In this document: piece after piece, positions 4,923-6,373 of the stretch | Numbering within the stretch: position 1 is the first letter of the stretch | Layout of the letters: every line of letters starts with the position of its first letter | Source: Flavobacteriaceae bacterium | GTDB lineage: Bacteria > Bacteroidota > Bacteroidia > Flavobacteriales > Flavobacteriaceae | Direction of reading: 5' to 3' | Assembly (NCBI GenBank): GCA_030613745.1 | Contig: JAUWLK010000159.1 | Span: forward strand, 1 to 6,373 | Length of the DNA: 6,373 nt | The notes under the pieces: generated by a model | Told to the model about the DNA's origin: nothing | What the model saw: only the letters and a program-made list of their open reading frames with translations | Database searches by the model: none | Program-made: the position numbers and the translations under genes

Positions 4923-6373
4923 ATGAAAAAATCCAATTGGTTTATCAGAGCTTTTGTTGGTATCCTATTAGTAGCTTTTGGAGTTACTGATATTTTTGCG
5001 CAACAAACACTCGACGATGTAAAAAAAGCACGTGGTTTAAATGACACCGATGTGCTAGCAGCAGTAAAAACCTTCATGCCTCGTGGAGGTCGTGATGAAT
5101 ATTTTTCAATTGTAGCTACCGGTAACTCGGGTACTATGATTGTATATGGATTACCTTCTATGCGTATTTATAAATACGTTGGGGTATTTACACCAGAACC
5201 ATGGCAAGGTTATGGTTTTGACGATGAAAGTTCGTTAATGCTTAAAAAATCTTCTCTTGACAACAGAATTAGCACATATGGAGATATGCGTTTCCCGGCC
5301 TTTTCTGAAAAAGAAGGAAACTATGACGGACATTTTGCTTTCTTTTCAGATGGGGCAAATTCTCGTATAGCATTAATGGGATTAGATGATTTTGAAACAA
5401 AACAAGTTTTATCAAATCCATTATACATAAGCACTTACCCAGGTGTAGCAGTAACTCAAAATACTGAATATATTATCCAATCAAGTCAATATCCTGCACC
5501 TTGGGATAATAAAACAACTTCTGAATTCAAATCAGGTGTGACTTTCTGGAAATTTGTTGAAGGTGAGAACATTCATAAAAGTAGAATGATTAAAGAAAAA
5601 TCATTTACCATTGAATTGCCTCCTTATACTATGGATTACTTTGATGCTGGAAAAAGCAGTAGTGATGGTCTAATGGTGGGATTGGCTGAAAAAGATGGTA
5701 AAAACTATGTTTATGTTTTAGATTATACCAAATTAGCTACACTGTCAACTAAAAAAGTAAATGATTTTAATGTAGTTTCATTTGCAGATGCTAAAAAAAA
5801 TAATGCCGTAGGATTTATTGAACTTCCTGCTGTTGGTAAAACGGCAAAAGTAACAGCAAATGGAAAAAATTTCCTTGTTGCTGCCGGAAACAATGTTATT
5901 GTGTTTGACTTTGCAAAAGTAAAATCAGCTTTAGCTAAAGGTGACGTTATTGCATTAGCTGATGTTCAAAAATTAAGTATTGCTATTGGTAATGATGTTA
6001 TTGATGTAGCTTTTGATTATCGTAAAAATACAGCTTATGCTTCTGCTCATGGAGATAGCAAAATAGTTCGTTTTAATTACGATTCTGGTAAAACAGAAAA
6101 CGAAATAAAATTAAGTTTTAAACCTAGTTTTTTAATGACTCCTCAAGGTTTGTCAGCTACTCCTCATTCAAACTACCTAACTGTAGTTAATAAAGAAGGT
6201 TTATATGATAATTATCCTAATGTAGGACCTATTCGTCCAAGTTTCCAGCATTTGATTGATATTTCTTCTGATGATATGGTAGATGTTTATACCATGAGTT
6301 TACCTCAAGCTAATGTATATGGTTCAGTTGCGGTATTACGTACTACTATCAAACCTATTATTCGTTACCCATT
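4923..6373 (+). CDS. NosZ-like protein (clade II, Sec-type nitrous oxide reductase family) lacking CuZ histidines; partial, 3' end outside window
   Basis: The first 483 residues are visible. A Sec signal peptide (1-26, ending DIFA|QQ) has no twin-arginine motif, as expected for clade II NosZ. The propeller shows family landmarks in order: VLAAVKTFMPRGGRDEY (44-60), VYGLPSMRIYKY, FTPEPWQGYGFD (89-100), YGD..FPAFSE..GNYDG (119-136), DDFETKQV (155-162), VTQNTEYIIQSSQYPAPW (177-194), FTIELPPY, VNK (422-424), VGPIRPSFQHLIDIS (434-448) and KPIIRYP (477-483). Functional NosZ binds the four-copper CuZ site through seven His. The matching positions here are R123-F124 (normally HH), Y172, the shortened loop at 309-311, about I360, F403 and Y466. 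None is His, and the five His present (137, 218, 376, 415, 443) lie elsewhere. A segment near residue 250 is about 25 residues shorter than usual. The C-terminal cupredoxin domain with CuA, if present, lies beyond the window. N2O reduction is therefore unlikely; the actual role is unknown. The ATG is A-rich upstream with no Shine-Dalgarno motif. Confidence 0.88.
   Translation, partial: MKKSNWFIRAFVGILLVAFGVTDIFAQQTLDDVKKARGLNDTDVLAAVKTFMPRGGRDEYFSIVATGNSGTMIVYGLPSMRIYKYVGVFTPEPWQGYGFDDESSLMLKKSSLDNRISTYGDMRFPAFSEKEGNYDGHFAFFSDGANSRIALMGLDDFETKQVLSNPLYISTYPGVAVTQNTEYIIQSSQYPAPWDNKTTSEFKSGVTFWKFVEGENIHKSRMIKEKSFTIELPPYTMDYFDAGKSSSDGLMVGLAEKDGKNYVYVLDYTKLATLSTKKVNDFNVVSFADAKKNNAVGFIELPAVGKTAKVTANGKNFLVAAGNNVIVFDFAKVKSALAKGDVIALADVQKLSIAIGNDVIDVAFDYRKNTAYASAHGDSKIVRFNYDSGKTENEIKLSFKPSFLMTPQGLSATPHSNYLTVVNKEGLYDNYPNVGPIRPSFQHLIDISSDDMVDVYTMSLPQANVYGSVAVLRTTIKPIIRYP

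Noticed and set aside
4923..6373. Straight annotation as functional nitrous oxide reductase (nosZ)
   Set aside because: Fold and landmarks match the family, but no CuZ-ligand His remains at the expected positions, so the gene symbol was withheld.
4923..6373. Pseudogene of nosZ
   Set aside because: There is no stop or frameshift in 483 codons, and the signal peptide, start and promoter region are intact. The substitutions are concentrated at ligand sites while structural motifs are kept, which is not the pattern of random decay.

Overview
The window looks like a low-GC Bacteroidetes (Bacteroidota) chromosome segment. Four things suggest this: a TonB-dependent receptor with an N-terminal carboxypeptidase-regulatory-like domain, A/T-rich translation starts without Shine-Dalgarno motifs, very AT-rich intergenic DNA, and one promoter -7 element of the Bacteroidetes type (TAnnTTTG). 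No genus is claimed. No rRNA, tRNA, CRISPR array, insertion sequence or integrase was seen.

Layout. Positions 4001 down to 1 (minus strand) hold a tightly packed three-gene operon. It runs from an outer-membrane TonB-dependent receptor (4001-1731), across a 16-bp gap, to an envelope protein with a Lys-rich linker, a DUF4198/Ig-like domain and a C-terminal membrane anchor (1714-566). After a 3-bp gap follows a polytopic 4Fe-4S membrane protein of the NapH/NosH/CcoG type (562-1, cut by the left edge). A control region with two perfect 14-bp palindromes lies upstream of the receptor (4002-4219). A weak terminator (4220-4254) separates it from a small secreted or anchored protein of unknown function (4654-4262, minus). 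A 268-bp divergent control region (4655-4922) carries a minus-strand promoter element, an FNR-like palindrome, a textbook CRP/HcpR-type palindrome and a 21-bp tandem repeat. From 4923 to the right edge (plus strand) runs the first 483 codons of a Sec-exported, clade II NosZ-like protein.

Main point of interest. The NosZ-like protein clearly follows the clade II nitrous oxide reductase beta-propeller from its N-terminus to the end of that domain. By comparison with the family consensus as I remember it, every one of the seven CuZ-ligand histidine positions is substituted or deleted, while the flanking motifs survive. The frame is intact for 483 codons, so this looks like a maintained pseudo-enzyme or a repurposed paralogue rather than a decaying gene. 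It should not be counted as a functional N2O reductase on annotation alone.

How the parts may work together (inference). The receptor, DUF4198-like protein and Fe-S membrane protein fit a metal-acquisition and electron-transfer module. Next to a NosZ-family gene, copper is a reasonable but unproven guess, since the TonB receptor NosA/OprC serves that role for classical NosZ. The CRP/FNR-type sites suggest control by low oxygen or nitrosative stress.
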